Shown here piece by piece: positions 23,961-33,207 of a stretch of 64,000 nt of DNA; the stretch's first letter is position 1, and each line of letters starts with the position of its first letter. Source of the stretch: Rhizobium sp. SSA_523. Lineage in GTDB: Bacteria > Pseudomonadota > Alphaproteobacteria > Rhizobiales > Rhizobiaceae. The position numbers were made by a program, and so were the translations under genes. The DNA is taken from contig NZ_CP129381.1 in assembly GCF_030435705.1 (NCBI RefSeq), positions 1,302,001 to 1,366,000 on the forward strand, given 5' to 3'. The notes below the pieces were generated by a model. It did not search any database and was not told where the DNA came from. It worked only from the letters and a program-made list of their open reading frames with translations.

Positions 23961-25078
23961 CCGACGCATTGCGCACCCTGCTTCAAAGCCGCAAGCTTGG
24001 ACCAGGCGATCTCGGGATCAACGGCGCCGAAGCCTGCAAATGTGCCAAAGCCACAGTCGGAGCCCGCGACGACCCTCTCCTTGCCGACGATGTCCGTGAA
24101 CCGCTCAAGCCGCTGCGCGACCAGATCGGGATGCTCCACGAAATTGGTCGTGCTGTCGATCGCGCCGGGAACCAGGATCTTGTCGTCCGGGATCTCGTCT
24201 GCACGGTCGCGGAAGACGGTCCATTCATGTCCGTGCCGGGGATTTGCCGTCTCGAACAGGATGTAGGTTGCCGGGACGCTCATCAACAGCGGGAAAACCT
24301 TTGCCATGTCGATGTCGCAGACATGCGGCCCCTCGTAATTGCCCCAGCAGATGTGCAGCCTGATCCGCTCACGCGGCAGACCGTCCAGCGCTTGCTCGAG
24401 AGCCTCGACATGCGTGGCAGCGACGCGAAGGAATTCCTCGTCCGACAGATCGGGAAACAGCATGTGGCGACTGAGGGCAAGATCAGGGCAGTCGAGTTGC
24501 AGGTCCAGACCCGAGTCGATGATCGTGCGATATTCCTCCCGCATGGCTTCCGCCAATGCCTTCAGATAAGCGCCTCGATCGGGATAGTACGCATTCTGCA
24601 GGAAGAGCGAGATCACGCCCGGCGAGGCCGCGTTCATGAAACCTCGTTCCACACCATGCGCCGCCATTGCAGATTTGAGGTTCGCAATGTCCTTCAGGAG
24701 TTCGTGCTGCCCCCTGGACTGTACCCTGTCGATGCATTGCGGACGCGCATATTGCGGCGTGCCCCCAGCCTTGGCAAGGCGCTCGAGGAAGGAGGGATAC
24801 AGCTTGAGATCGGCCGGGGCATTGCGTGGGCTGTCGCCGCCAAAGCCGGTATAGCGATCCTTGACATAGGTTGCATAGCTGATCTTGGAGCACTCGCCGT
24901 CGCTGACGATGTCGATGCCGACCTCCTTCTGACGCCGCACATTCTCCATCACCGCGTCAGCCATACAGGTGTCGAATTCAGCGGTGTCGTAATCCTCCCC
25001 GCGCTCCCGCGCGAAGAGGAAATCGACGACCTTCTGGGATCGCGGCAGTGAGCCGACATGCGTCGCCAAAAGCGCCAT
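23957..25078 (-). CDS. MetE C-terminal-like zinc methyltransferase family protein
   Basis: The 373-aa protein is homologous to the catalytic half of cobalamin-independent methionine synthase. All four zinc ligands are present: H242 and C244 in LHICWGN, E276 in ILFETANP and C342 in GSDCGFG. It starts with the MetE_C pattern LLATHVGSLPR. The N-terminal folate/homocysteine domain of full MetE is absent, as in archaeal core enzymes, alkyl-CoM-type transferases and many soil-bacterial stand-alone forms. Placed inside a catabolic operon, it may move a methyl or other alkyl group off an imported compound rather than make methionine. AAGGAG precedes the ATG. Confidence 0.88.
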   Translation of the reverse strand: MALLATHVGSLPRSQKVVDFLFARERGEDYDTAEFDTCMADAVMENVRRQKEVGIDIVSDGECSKISYATYVKDRYTGFGGDSPRNAPADLKLYPSFLERLAKAGGTPQYARPQCIDRVQSRGQHELLKDIANLKSAMAAHGVERGFMNAASPGVISLFLQNAYYPDRGAYLKALAEAMREEYRTIIDSGLDLQLDCPDLALSRHMLFPDLSDEEFLRVAATHVEALEQALDGLPRERIRLHICWGNYEGPHVCDIDMAKVFPLLMSVPATYILFETANPRHGHEWTVFRDRADEIPDDKILVPGAIDSTTNFVEHPDLVAQRLERFTDIVGKERVVAGSDCGFGTFAGFGAVDPEIAWSKLAALKQGAQCVG

Positions 25079-25089
25079 GGTTGTTCTCC

Positions 25090-26058
25090 TTAAAGCAAGT
25101 GCCCGGTGAGGCCGGCCTTGTCGTCGGTGTTGATGACCCGGTAGAGGCTGGCCTCGCCCGTCATCGACGGTGCAAGCGAATGCTTCAGCCCCGGTGGGAT
25201 CGCAGCAGTATCGCCCGGATTGAGCGTGGTCGTGCCGCCATCCCAGGTCAGTCGCCAGTGACCGCGGACCGGCATCAGGATCTCATGCCTGTCGAGCGTA
25301 TAGCTTTCATCGCTGATAGAATTGCGCGACAGAAGCTCCACCTCAAATCCCGGCCGGTCCCTCAATCTGCCGTTTTCTCCAATGACCTTGGCCGGCTGCC
25401 GGTCGGAGAGCGCCATGAGGTCCCAGTAGCGCGCGACGAAATTCGGCACCACGTCGGCGGTCGTCGGCTCCGGATAGGCCTTCAGCTCCTCGTCCGTCAG
25501 CGTCGGCATGGGGGCAACGCCCTCCGGCAGGCTCTGGCCCTTCTTCGTGTCGTAAAGCTTGCCGTTCTTGCCCAGCACGAGGCCGTGGTCCCGGGCGTCC
25601 TCGATCACCTGCGGTGCCCAGACGACGCCGCCGCCGGCATCGTCTCCGCCAAGAATGGCCATGATCATTCCGTAGTCGGTGCCGATATTCTCGAAGCCGC
25701 GGAAGATGCCCGTCGGGATGTTGAAGATATCGCCTTCTTCCAGCACCACTTCGCCGGCATTGCCCCAGCGGCCCCAGAAGAAGCGCCAGCGACCCTTCAA
25801 CACGAAGAAGACTTCCGCCGTGCGGTGGATGTGCAGACTGTTGCGGCATTTGGGCGGCTGGCCGGCAGCACCGATATTGAAGCCCGGCGTTTCGCGGATA
25901 TGCACGTGCTGGTCGGGGCTTTCACTTACGCCGCCGCCGATGATGGTGAAGTTTTCCTTCTGGTTCGAGCCCGGAGTATGGGCGTCGATGAAGGCAGTCT
26001 TGCAGGGCCGGAGGTCTCCGTAGCGTACGATACGAGCTTCCATTTCGTCACGTGTCAT
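25090..26058 (-). CDS. bicupin protein
   Basis: The 322-aa product has two cupin barrels: one at about residues 60-150 (HIHRTAEVFFVLKGRWRF, EEGDIFNIPTGIFRGFEN) and one at about 235-315 (ILMPVRGHWRLTWDG, NPGDTAAIPPGLKHS). The first has a near-complete metal motif (HIH ... E ... later H or R); the second is less complete. Cupins in such operons are dioxygenases, isomerases or sugar-binding proteins. It overlaps the NTF2-like gene by ATGA and lies 11 bases before the MetE-like gene. I do not recognise a specific enzyme. Confidence 0.82.
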   Translation of the reverse strand: MTRDEMEARIVRYGDLRPCKTAFIDAHTPGSNQKENFTIIGGGVSESPDQHVHIRETPGFNIGAAGQPPKCRNSLHIHRTAEVFFVLKGRWRFFWGRWGNAGEVVLEEGDIFNIPTGIFRGFENIGTDYGMIMAILGGDDAGGGVVWAPQVIEDARDHGLVLGKNGKLYDTKKGQSLPEGVAPMPTLTDEELKAYPEPTTADVVPNFVARYWDLMALSDRQPAKVIGENGRLRDRPGFEVELLSRNSISDESYTLDRHEILMPVRGHWRLTWDGGTTTLNPGDTAAIPPGLKHSLAPSMTGEASLYRVINTDDKAGLTGHLL

Positions 26059-27044
26059 AGATCACCTGTTTTCAAGAGGATTTGTTTCCAGATCGCCACT
26101 TCGTCGAAGAGCGTGAATTCCCGACGCAGTCCGATGCCATCGGGACCGAAGGGTCCGTATTCGACATGGGACATGCCCATGACATGCACTCTCGCCCCGG
26201 TGGGACTGCCGAACATGCCCCAGCCGTCATGCGTGCCGTCGAGCGACCACCGTATGGCTGCGCGCGGCGGCATCATTTCGCTTTGCATGCCGATCCGATG
26301 ATGGATCTTGAAATCAGCGGAGGGAAAGGATGACCGGAGTGCAAGCCAGAAATCAGCGAGCTTGCGCGCTCCGAGCAGACTGCGGCCTCCCGCCATTTCG
26401 CCGATCGCGGCGCGGTCGTAGGTGCAAAGAGCATGAGCCAGATCAGCCTTCATGATGCGCTTCAGCGTCTCGGCATAGCGCTCACCCCAGGGATCATCAT
26501 TGCCGCGCGCGGTATAGTCCCCTGCAATGTCGGTCTCCGGCGTAAAGGGCCGCGAGGCCTTTTCCGGCCCTCCTTCACGCATGATCAGGCTTCGTGCGAA
26601 GGCTTGCGGATCTTCTCCGAGCTGGCGCACCAGGCCGCCATTGTCTCGAACCAGCCATTCGTCGAAAATGGTGCCCGCCTTGGCGGCACAATCGGCGATG
26701 ACGCGGACCGTGAAGCCTTTGCCGGTGGCCTTCCCGAAATAGCCGTCGCCGGTATGCGTCCCCGTGGAAATGATGCGATGGGAGGACAGAAAGCCCGTCT
26801 CGTCATTGCCCGACCAGATCACGTCTTCGCCGAGAAGCTCACGATCGGGAAATTCGTTCAGCGTCGCCATGGTCGAGGCGATCACACCCTTGTTGCCCCT
26901 GGCAACGCCCATCGGCGTGCGCACCGGAATGTCGCTGCTGTAATAGTGCTCGAGTGTCGCGAGCCCGCGATCCTCCCAGATCTCCTTGGTGATGCCGAGG
27001 ATATAATCGGGAAAATCGTCCCATCGGTTCCAGAAGGGTTTCAT
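26055..27044 (-). CDS. SnoaL/NTF2-like two-domain protein
   Basis: The 329-aa product consists of two cystatin/NTF2-type cone domains: about 1-150 (LEHYYSSDIPVRTPMGVARGNKGV) and about 175-325 (PSADFKIHHRIGMQSEMMPPRAAIRWSLDGTHDGWGMFG). Single-domain relatives act as polyketide cyclases, dehydratases or isomerases. It overlaps both the LacI gene and the bicupin gene by four bases. A second two-domain NTF2-like protein is encoded divergently at the far end of the operon, which suggests that both handle the same class of compound. Reaction unknown. Confidence 0.82.
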   Translation of the reverse strand: MKPFWNRWDDFPDYILGITKEIWEDRGLATLEHYYSSDIPVRTPMGVARGNKGVIASTMATLNEFPDRELLGEDVIWSGNDETGFLSSHRIISTGTHTGDGYFGKATGKGFTVRVIADCAAKAGTIFDEWLVRDNGGLVRQLGEDPQAFARSLIMREGGPEKASRPFTPETDIAGDYTARGNDDPWGERYAETLKRIMKADLAHALCTYDRAAIGEMAGGRSLLGARKLADFWLALRSSFPSADFKIHHRIGMQSEMMPPRAAIRWSLDGTHDGWGMFGSPTGARVHVMGMSHVEYGPFGPDGIGLRREFTLFDEVAIWKQILLKTGDL

Positions 27045-28069
27045 GCCTCCGCCTCCCTTGGATTACGGGTCGATCCACGCACCATGAGCGGCCCGTCGAT
27101 ACGGATCTTGAGTGGCGTCGCGTCGCCGGCGAGATGCCCGAGCAAAGCCTCGACTGTGGCTGAAACCATCCGGTTGACCGGCTGGCGGATGGTCGTGAGG
27201 TTGTAGGCCGGCCATTCAGCCATGGGTACATCGTCATAACCGACAACGGAGACATCTGTCGGGACCGATAGACCAAGCCCGAAGCGAAGTTCGTCCATAA
27301 CGGCGAACGCCATGTGATCATTGCCGACGAAGATGGCGTCAGGCCTCTCGTCGCCGCTGCAAAGCGCCCGCGCTGCCGCCGCAGCCGTGTTGCGGTCATA
27401 CATGCCTTCCACCATGCCGAAGGGTCGAAGCCCCGCACCGGCCAGAGCCTGGCGGAAGCCTTCGGCACGGTCTCGACCCGTCGATGAACCCTGCCAGCCC
27501 ATGATATGGGCAATGCGCTTGTGGCCGCCGGCAATGAGATATTCCGTCGCGCGGCGCGCGCCAGCGATGTTGTCCGATGTCACCTCGGCCAGCCTGTCGT
27601 CATCCTGGCCTCGGTTGAACATGACCACCGGTATGCCGAGCGCTAGAAGCCTGGCCGTGATGTCGCTGGAAAGCGCGACCGATGCGGTGATGATCCCGTC
27701 CACCCGGTAGTCGATCAGTTCTTTGACGACTTCCGTAACTTGCTCGGTGTGGTTCTCCGCCATGAAGACGAGGATGTGATAGCCCTTGGCCTGGAGCGCC
27801 CGCGACAGCCTCTCCAATGCCGTGGGATAGAATTGGTTTTCGAGATAGGCGACGACCAGGCCGATGATCCTCGTGCGGCCGGTGATCATGGCGCGCGCCA
27901 GCGGATTGGGTCTGTAGCCAAGCGTTTCCGCTGCGGCCAGAACCTTTTCGATGGTGTGCTTGGAGGCGGAAGCGCCGGGCGTGAAGACACGGCTGACGGC
28001 CGACTGGCTGACCCCTGCGAGCTTCGCCACATCGAGCGCCGTCACGGTCGTGGTGTTCTGCTCGCTCAT
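27041..28069 (-). CDS. LacI-family transcriptional regulator
   Basis: The 342-aa product has a LacI helix-turn-helix (residues about 8-60; TALDVAKLAGVSQSAVSRVF, then a hinge around NPLARAM) and a periplasmic-binding-protein-like effector domain. The ATG at 28069 overlaps the SDR stop (ATGA); a GTG at 28081 is possible but would overlap more. It sits in the middle of the operon it probably controls, and a LacI-type palindrome lies at 34547-34562 before the first gene. Effectors of the family are usually sugars or sugar-like molecules. Confidence 0.94.
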   Translation of the reverse strand: MSEQNTTTVTALDVAKLAGVSQSAVSRVFTPGASASKHTIEKVLAAAETLGYRPNPLARAMITGRTRIIGLVVAYLENQFYPTALERLSRALQAKGYHILVFMAENHTEQVTEVVKELIDYRVDGIITASVALSSDITARLLALGIPVVMFNRGQDDDRLAEVTSDNIAGARRATEYLIAGGHKRIAHIMGWQGSSTGRDRAEGFRQALAGAGLRPFGMVEGMYDRNTAAAAARALCSGDERPDAIFVGNDHMAFAVMDELRFGLGLSVPTDVSVVGYDDVPMAEWPAYNLTTIRQPVNRMVSATVEALLGHLAGDATPLKIRIDGPLMVRGSTRNPREAEA

Positions 28070-28830
28070 TCGGCTGTCCACCCACCGTCGATGATCAGAT
28101 GCGTGCCGGTCATGAGCGCCGATGCCTCGCCTGCGAGAAACACGACAGGGCCCATGATGTCCTCGATCTCGCCAAGCCGCCCGAGCTTGATCTTCGAGAG
28201 TATCCAGGCCTTGCGCTCAGGGTTGGCAAGTGTCTGCTCCGCAAGCGGCGTGCGGATGAAAGTGGGGCACAGCGTGTTGACGCGGATGCCGTGATGCGCC
28301 CATTCCAACGCCATCGCCTTGGTCATACCTTCCAGCGCATGCTTGCTGGCCGCATAGACCGCGCGGTCGGGCCCGCCGACATGGCCCATCTGGGACGAGA
28401 TATTGATCAGGCTGCCTGGTCTGGCGGCCGCGATCAGGCCGCGCGCGACCTCGCGGCTCAGAAAATAAGCCGCCCTCAGATTGAGGTTCATGACGGCATC
28501 ATAATCCTCCGGCCTGGTGTCGACCGCGGGGCTGTGCCGCGCCAGTCCGGCGGAGTTGACCAGAACATCGAACGGCTCCCGGCTTTCCAACGCCGCCTTC
28601 ATCTCGTCCAGCGCGGTGATGTCGATTGCTAGCACATTGGCCTTGCCGCCCCGTTCCTGTATCTCGTCACGAAGCGCAGCCAGTGCCTCTTCCCGGCGTG
28701 CAACCAGCGTGACTTCCGCACCAGCATCGGCCAGCGCAACGGCAGCGCCGAGACCGATGCCGGAGGAAGCCCCGGTCACGAGCGCACGCTTTCCGTCCAG
28801 CCGAAATGAGGGGGAGCGAGGCAGGCTCAT
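28066..28830 (-). CDS. short-chain dehydrogenase/reductase
   Basis: Classical SDR, 254 aa, NAD(P)-binding TGASSGIG near residue 20, catalytic S-Y-K as in [20 protein letters not shown] is replaced by NSAG. The C-terminal IIDGGW motif is present. I start at 28830, where the ATG overlaps the HisD-like stop by ATGA. It probably oxidises a secondary alcohol of the imported compound, working next to the HisD-like alcohol dehydrogenase; glucose dehydrogenase-type and gluconate dehydrogenase-type SDRs look similar. Confidence 0.93.
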   Translation of the reverse strand: MSLPRSPSFRLDGKRALVTGASSGIGLGAAVALADAGAEVTLVARREEALAALRDEIQERGGKANVLAIDITALDEMKAALESREPFDVLVNSAGLARHSPAVDTRPEDYDAVMNLNLRAAYFLSREVARGLIAAARPGSLINISSQMGHVGGPDRAVYAASKHALEGMTKAMALEWAHHGIRVNTLCPTFIRTPLAEQTLANPERKAWILSKIKLGRLGEIEDIMGPVVFLAGEASALMTGTHLIIDGGWTAE

Positions 28831-30137
28831 TCGGCGGCGACCCCATAAGGCACGTTCTTGCCGCCATAGCGCCGCACGCGAATATTGCACTGCTCGGCAT
28901 GTCCGACAAATCCCTCCAGCACGCAGAGGCGCGATCCGTATTCCCCGATGAGGGTCGCGGCCTCGTCGGTCGTCACCTTCTGATAGCTGTGGGTCTTGAG
29001 GAATTTTCCGACCCAAAGACCGCCCGTGTAGCGGCCGGCCTTCCTCGTCGGCAGCGTGTGGTTCGTACCGATCACCTTGTCGCCATTGGCGACATTGGTG
29101 CGCGGACCGAGGAACAGCGCGCCATAGCTCTGCATATTTTGGAGAAACCAGTCGTCCCTGTCGGTCATCACCTGAACATGCTCGTAAGCCATGTCGTTGG
29201 CGACCTGCAGCATCTCGTCATAGGTGTCGCAGAGAATGACGTCGCCGTAATCCCGCCAGCTGATCCGCGCCGTCTCGGCCGTCGGCAGGATGGCGAGGAT
29301 GCGGTCGACTTCGCTGAGGGTTTCCTCGGCGAGCTTCTTGGAATTGGTGATCAGGCAGGACGGCGAATTATAGCCGTGCTCCGCCTGCCCGAGCAGATCG
29401 GTCGCGCATAGCTCGGCATCCACCGTATCATCCGCGATCACCATCGTTTCGGTCGGACCGGCGAACAGATCGATGCCGACGCGGCCGTAAAGCTGCCGCT
29501 TGGCTTCGGCCACATAGGCGTTGCCGGGGCCGACAAGCATGTGAACCGGCTCCATGGTCTCGGTGCCGATCGCCATGGCTCCAACGGCCTGGATACCGCC
29601 AAGCACGTAGATTTCATGCGCGCCCCCAAGCTGCATCGCCGCGACGATGGCCGGGTGCGGCGCGCCGTTGACGGGAGGAGCGGCGGCCACGATGCGCGGC
29701 ACCCCGGCAACGCTTGCAGTCAGAACCGACATATGGGCAGACGCCACCATGGGAAACTTTCCGCCCGGCACATAGCAGCCGACGGATTGCACGGGAAGGT
29801 TGCGGTGGCCGAGGATGACGCCCGGCAGGGTCTCGACTTCGATATCCGTCATGCTGGCACGCTGCGCCTCTGCGAACCGGCGGATCTGGTTCTGCGCGAA
29901 CCGGATGTCCTCCATGTCACGCGTCGACACCTGCTGCATCGCGGCCTCGATCTCCGACGCAGTCAGACGGAAGGATGCGGGGGAATAGTTGTCGAACTTC
30001 GCGGACAGCGCGCGGACCGCAGCATCTCCCCGCTCCTCGATGTCCTTCAATATGCCCTCGACCGTCGCGCGCACCTTGGCATCGTCCTCGGCGCGGGCTT
30101 CTTCCGGCTTGCCGGATTTGATGTGCTGTATAGCCAT
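28827..30137 (-). CDS. histidinol-dehydrogenase-fold alcohol dehydrogenase
   Basis: The 436-aa product keeps the whole HisD active site: zinc ligands Q251, H254, D353, H413 and catalytic E319-H320. HisD-fold enzymes oxidise a primary alcohol to a carboxylate in two NAD-dependent steps. Placement between an ABC importer and an SDR, away from any histidine genes, makes a catabolic role far more likely than histidine synthesis; HpsN (dihydroxypropanesulfonate dehydrogenase) is a known catabolic relative with SDR partners. The start at 30137 fits the normal length, although the frame stays open to 30494. Confidence 0.88.
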   Translation of the reverse strand: MAIQHIKSGKPEEARAEDDAKVRATVEGILKDIEERGDAAVRALSAKFDNYSPASFRLTASEIEAAMQQVSTRDMEDIRFAQNQIRRFAEAQRASMTDIEVETLPGVILGHRNLPVQSVGCYVPGGKFPMVASAHMSVLTASVAGVPRIVAAAPPVNGAPHPAIVAAMQLGGAHEIYVLGGIQAVGAMAIGTETMEPVHMLVGPGNAYVAEAKRQLYGRVGIDLFAGPTETMVIADDTVDAELCATDLLGQAEHGYNSPSCLITNSKKLAEETLSEVDRILAILPTAETARISWRDYGDVILCDTYDEMLQVANDMAYEHVQVMTDRDDWFLQNMQSYGALFLGPRTNVANGDKVIGTNHTLPTRKAGRYTGGLWVGKFLKTHSYQKVTTDEAATLIGEYGSRLCVLEGFVGHAEQCNIRVRRYGGKNVPYGVAAE

Positions 30138-30147
30138 GATGAAGTCC

Positions 30148-31224
30148 TCAGGGATGAACTTTGTTGTGGGAAGAGGCCCATTCGACGCGCTGGCCGGATT
30201 GGGCATCGAACAGGTGGCAGATGGATGCCGGGATCTTCGCCGCCAACGGCTCGCCGATCCTTCCCTGGAAATCCTTGGCCGCCTTGATTGCAACCAGCCC
30301 ATCGCCGGCCTGGACCGTCGCCATCGACGCATCGCCCAGAAGCTCCATCGAGTAGATCCGGGCCTCGATGTCGCCTGTCTGGGCAATCGTCGCATCCTCG
30401 GCGCGGAAGCCGAGCTGAAACGGTCCGTCCGGCGCGCCGGTAAAACCTTCGATGCGGACGTTGACGCCTTCGAAGACCCCGTTGCGGATCTCACCCTTCA
30501 GCAGGTTCATGGCGGGATTGCCGATGAAACCCGCAACGAAAACATTTGCGGGTCGATCATAGATCTCAAGCGGCGTCCCGACCTGCTGGACCACGCCCTT
30601 GGACATTACGACAACCCGGTCGGCGAGCGTCATGGCTTCGATCTGATCATGCGTGACATAGATCGTCGTGGTCTTCAGCTCGTGATGCAGGTTCTTGATC
30701 TGCGCGCGCGTGGAGACGCGAAGCTTGGCATCGAGGTTCGACAGCGGCTCGTCCATCAGGAAGACCTTGGGTTTACGCACGATCGCGCGGGCCAGGGCGA
30801 CACGCTGGCGCTGACCTCCCGAAAGCGCCGCCGGCTTGCGCTCGAGAAAATCGTTAAGTTCCACGGTGCTGGCCGCCCGCATGACCCGCTCGTGATGCTC
30901 TGTCTGCGGGATCTTGCGCACCTTGAGCGGGAAGCGGATGTTCTCGTAGACGGTCATGGTCGGATAGAGGCCATAGGACTGAAACACCATGGCGATGTCG
31001 CGGTCCTTCGGCTCAAGGTCGTTCACCCGTCTTCCGCCGATCAGGATATCGCCATCGGTTGCATCTTCGAGCCCCGCGATCATCCGCATGGTCGTGGTCT
31101 TGCCGCAGCCGGACGGCCCGAGCAGGACGAGGAATTCACCATCCGCAATATGGAGATCCATCGTCTTGACGCCGATGAAGCTGCCCCAGCGTTTAGAGAT
31201 GCCTTTCAGTTGGATATCGGCCAT
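30148..31224 (-). CDS. ABC importer ATPase, UgpC/MsmK type
   Basis: Energy-coupling subunit of a carbohydrate-type (CUT1) importer, 358 aa. Walker A GPSGCGKT at 36-43, signature [15 protein letters not shown], Walker [16 protein letters not shown], then TOBE-type regulatory domains from about residue 240. It lies 3 bases after the second permease and 10 bases before the HisD-like gene. The family carries sugars, polyols and glycerol-phosphate. Confidence 0.94.
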   Translation of the reverse strand: MADIQLKGISKRWGSFIGVKTMDLHIADGEFLVLLGPSGCGKTTTMRMIAGLEDATDGDILIGGRRVNDLEPKDRDIAMVFQSYGLYPTMTVYENIRFPLKVRKIPQTEHHERVMRAASTVELNDFLERKPAALSGGQRQRVALARAIVRKPKVFLMDEPLSNLDAKLRVSTRAQIKNLHHELKTTTIYVTHDQIEAMTLADRVVVMSKGVVQQVGTPLEIYDRPANVFVAGFIGNPAMNLLKGEIRNGVFEGVNVRIEGFTGAPDGPFQLGFRAEDATIAQTGDIEARIYSMELLGDASMATVQAGDGLVAIKAAKDFQGRIGEPLAAKIPASICHLFDAQSGQRVEWASSHNKVHP

Positions 31225-31227
31225 GTG

Positions 31228-32112
31228 TTAACCTTTCACCGCGCCAGCCGTGAGGCCGGAGACGATCTGACGCTGGAAGAACATCACCATGAGGAAGAGC
31301 GGCGCGGTGACCGAAATCACCGAGGAGACGGCGAACATGACATTGCCTTTCGTCTGCGTCGTTCCGAGGAAGCTGGCAATCTTGGGGACCATCGTCTGAT
31401 TTTCCTTGGAGAGAAGCATCGCCGTGACCGCGAAGTCATTATAGGCGAGCAGGAATGAGAACAGGCCCGTGGTGATCACGCCGGGCCACATCACCGGAAT
31501 GATGACGTGCCGGAAGGCCTGGAAGCGCGAGCAGCCGTCGACCATGGCGCTTTCGTCGAGATCCTTCGGGATGTTGCGGAAGAAGGATGTCAGCATCCAC
31601 AGCGTGAACGGCTGGTTGATGGCGACGAGCACGATGATGGCTGTCGGCAGGTGACCCCACAGATTCCATTGGAAGAATGGCAGGAGATAGCCGGACACCA
31701 GGGTGATCGGAGGCATGGCGCGGAAGATGAGCGCGAGGATCAGCAGCCAGAAGGCGTATCGATGCGGCGAGCGGGACAAAGCATAACCGCCAAGCGTGCC
31801 GAAAGTCAGTGAGATGCAAACGACGCAGACGACGACGATCAGCGTATTGATCGCGGCGCGCCAGAATTCCTCCTGGACCCAGGCACCGTAATAGCCCTCA
31901 CCCGTGAAACGCCCACCTGTCTCGATGACAGTGAGCGGGCCTGTCAGGGCATTGATCCAGTCGGCTTTGGAGAAGAAATCTCCCTCGACCTTGAAGCTGC
32001 CCCAGAGCGTCCAGAGAAACGGGAAGGCTGCAACAATGATCCAGATGACCAAGAACAGTGTCATGGCGATTTGCAACACCGCAGGGCGGCGGTCGGCGAC
32101 GCGGGCACTCAT
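31228..32112 (-). CDS. ABC importer permease, MalG/UgpE type
   Basis: The 294-aa product has six membrane helices and the coupling segment DESAMVDGCSRFQAFRHVIIPVMWPG that contacts the ATPase. It ends in the classic QRQIVSGLTAGAVKG. The ATG at 32112 overlaps the partner permease stop (ATGA). A longer reading to 32523 would only translate the other permease gene out of frame, so it is rejected. Confidence 0.94.
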   Translation of the reverse strand: MSARVADRRPAVLQIAMTLFLVIWIIVAAFPFLWTLWGSFKVEGDFFSKADWINALTGPLTVIETGGRFTGEGYYGAWVQEEFWRAAINTLIVVVCVVCISLTFGTLGGYALSRSPHRYAFWLLILALIFRAMPPITLVSGYLLPFFQWNLWGHLPTAIIVLVAINQPFTLWMLTSFFRNIPKDLDESAMVDGCSRFQAFRHVIIPVMWPGVITTGLFSFLLAYNDFAVTAMLLSKENQTMVPKIASFLGTTQTKGNVMFAVSSVISVTAPLFLMVMFFQRQIVSGLTAGAVKG

Positions 32113-33137
32113 GCGTGTGCCTTTCCGAAGGTGCGCCAGGTGCGGACGAGCACCGGCGAAAGAAGGATGATGACGCCTGCTATGGTCAGGACCGAGGTCG
32201 CTGCCGCAGACGACAGAAGCCGCGTCTCTCCCCCAAGATCTGAATAGATGAAATAGCTCAGGGACTTCGCGTGGGCGCCCGCCGAGAAGCTGACGATCGG
32301 CTCGAAGACGCGGAAATTGTCCATGATCTTGATCAGCGCCATGAAGGTGGTAAGCGGCAGAAGGTGCGGAAGGATGACGTAGCGGATGCGCTCCCAGCGG
32401 CTTGCTCCGTCGATCATCGCGCTTTCCAGCGTGTCGCCGGGCACCGTCTGCAGCCCGGCATAATAGATCACGAAGGCAAACGGCGCAGATGACCAGACGC
32501 CATAGACGATCAGCATGATCCACATCATCGGCGTCGACGCTTTGACGGAGAGGCCCGGATCGCCTGCCAGCGCCTGCACCGCCGCTCCCAGAACCCCGCG
32601 CGAATCGATCATCCAGAAGAGGATGAGAGCGCCGACGAGTGGTGTCACGATCATCGGCAGAAGCGACACGAAGATCACCGGCCCCCGGAACAGGCGCGGC
32701 AAACCGTTCACGGCAAGCGCGATCGCCAATCCGAATGCGAGGGAAAGAGGGGTCACCAGCGCCGTATAGGTCAGAGTGAAGCTCAGCGCGTCATAGAAGG
32801 GCAGGTTCAGCACCTGATGCACGAAGCTGCCTATGCTCGGCGAATTCGCCCAGATCTCGCCGATCTCCGTGATGGCCAGATGGTTGCGATCCGTATAGAT
32901 CCCCGGACCGACGAACCGACCCATCGGCTCAGCCTCGCGCAGCGCGCGTGTGGCCTCCTGATCGATCTGCGTTGCCTTGGTGCAGCCGAAAACCGTGCAA
33001 TTCTCAACTTCGCGGATCACCTGCTCATGTGGCGCATAAACGGACTGCGTCAGCACCGAAACGATTGGCATCGCGATGAACAGAAGCATCGCCAGTGCCG
33101 AGGGCAGGAAGAACCACATGAATGTCTTGTGCTTCAT
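32109..33137 (-). CDS. ABC importer permease, MalF/UgpA type
   Basis: The 342-aa product has helix 1 at about residues 8-30, then an unusually large periplasmic loop (about 35-110, including C47 and C52 in NCTVFGC), then the remaining helices and the coupling segment ESAMIDGASRWERIRYVILPHLLP. The loop is longer than in minimal UgpA proteins and could form a disulfide. It pairs with the MalG-type permease directly downstream. Confidence 0.93.
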   Translation of the reverse strand: MKHKTFMWFFLPSALAMLLFIAMPIVSVLTQSVYAPHEQVIREVENCTVFGCTKATQIDQEATRALREAEPMGRFVGPGIYTDRNHLAITEIGEIWANSPSIGSFVHQVLNLPFYDALSFTLTYTALVTPLSLAFGLAIALAVNGLPRLFRGPVIFVSLLPMIVTPLVGALILFWMIDSRGVLGAAVQALAGDPGLSVKASTPMMWIMLIVYGVWSSAPFAFVIYYAGLQTVPGDTLESAMIDGASRWERIRYVILPHLLPLTTFMALIKIMDNFRVFEPIVSFSAGAHAKSLSYFIYSDLGGETRLLSSAAATSVLTIAGVIILLSPVLVRTWRTFGKAHA

Positions 33138-33167
33138 GGTTCAACGCTTTCTGGATGCGGGGAGCCA

Positions 33168-33195
33168 ACGGCCGGAGTCTTGTGGGGCCGGCCGT
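33168..33195 (-). other. hairpin between binding-protein and permease genes
   Basis: ACGGCCGG (33168-33175) and CCGGCCGT (33188-33195) form an 8-bp perfect stem with a 12-base loop in the 70-base gap after the binding-protein gene. There is no T-run; it probably protects the upstream message. Confidence 0.6.
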
Positions 33196-33207
33196 CGGCG
33201 AAGCGTC

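Noticed and set aside
28827..30137. Histidine biosynthesis gene hisD
   Set aside because: The active site fits the fold, but no other his gene is near and the gene is embedded in an importer/SDR/LacI operon, so a catabolic alcohol dehydrogenase is more likely. No hisD symbol was given.
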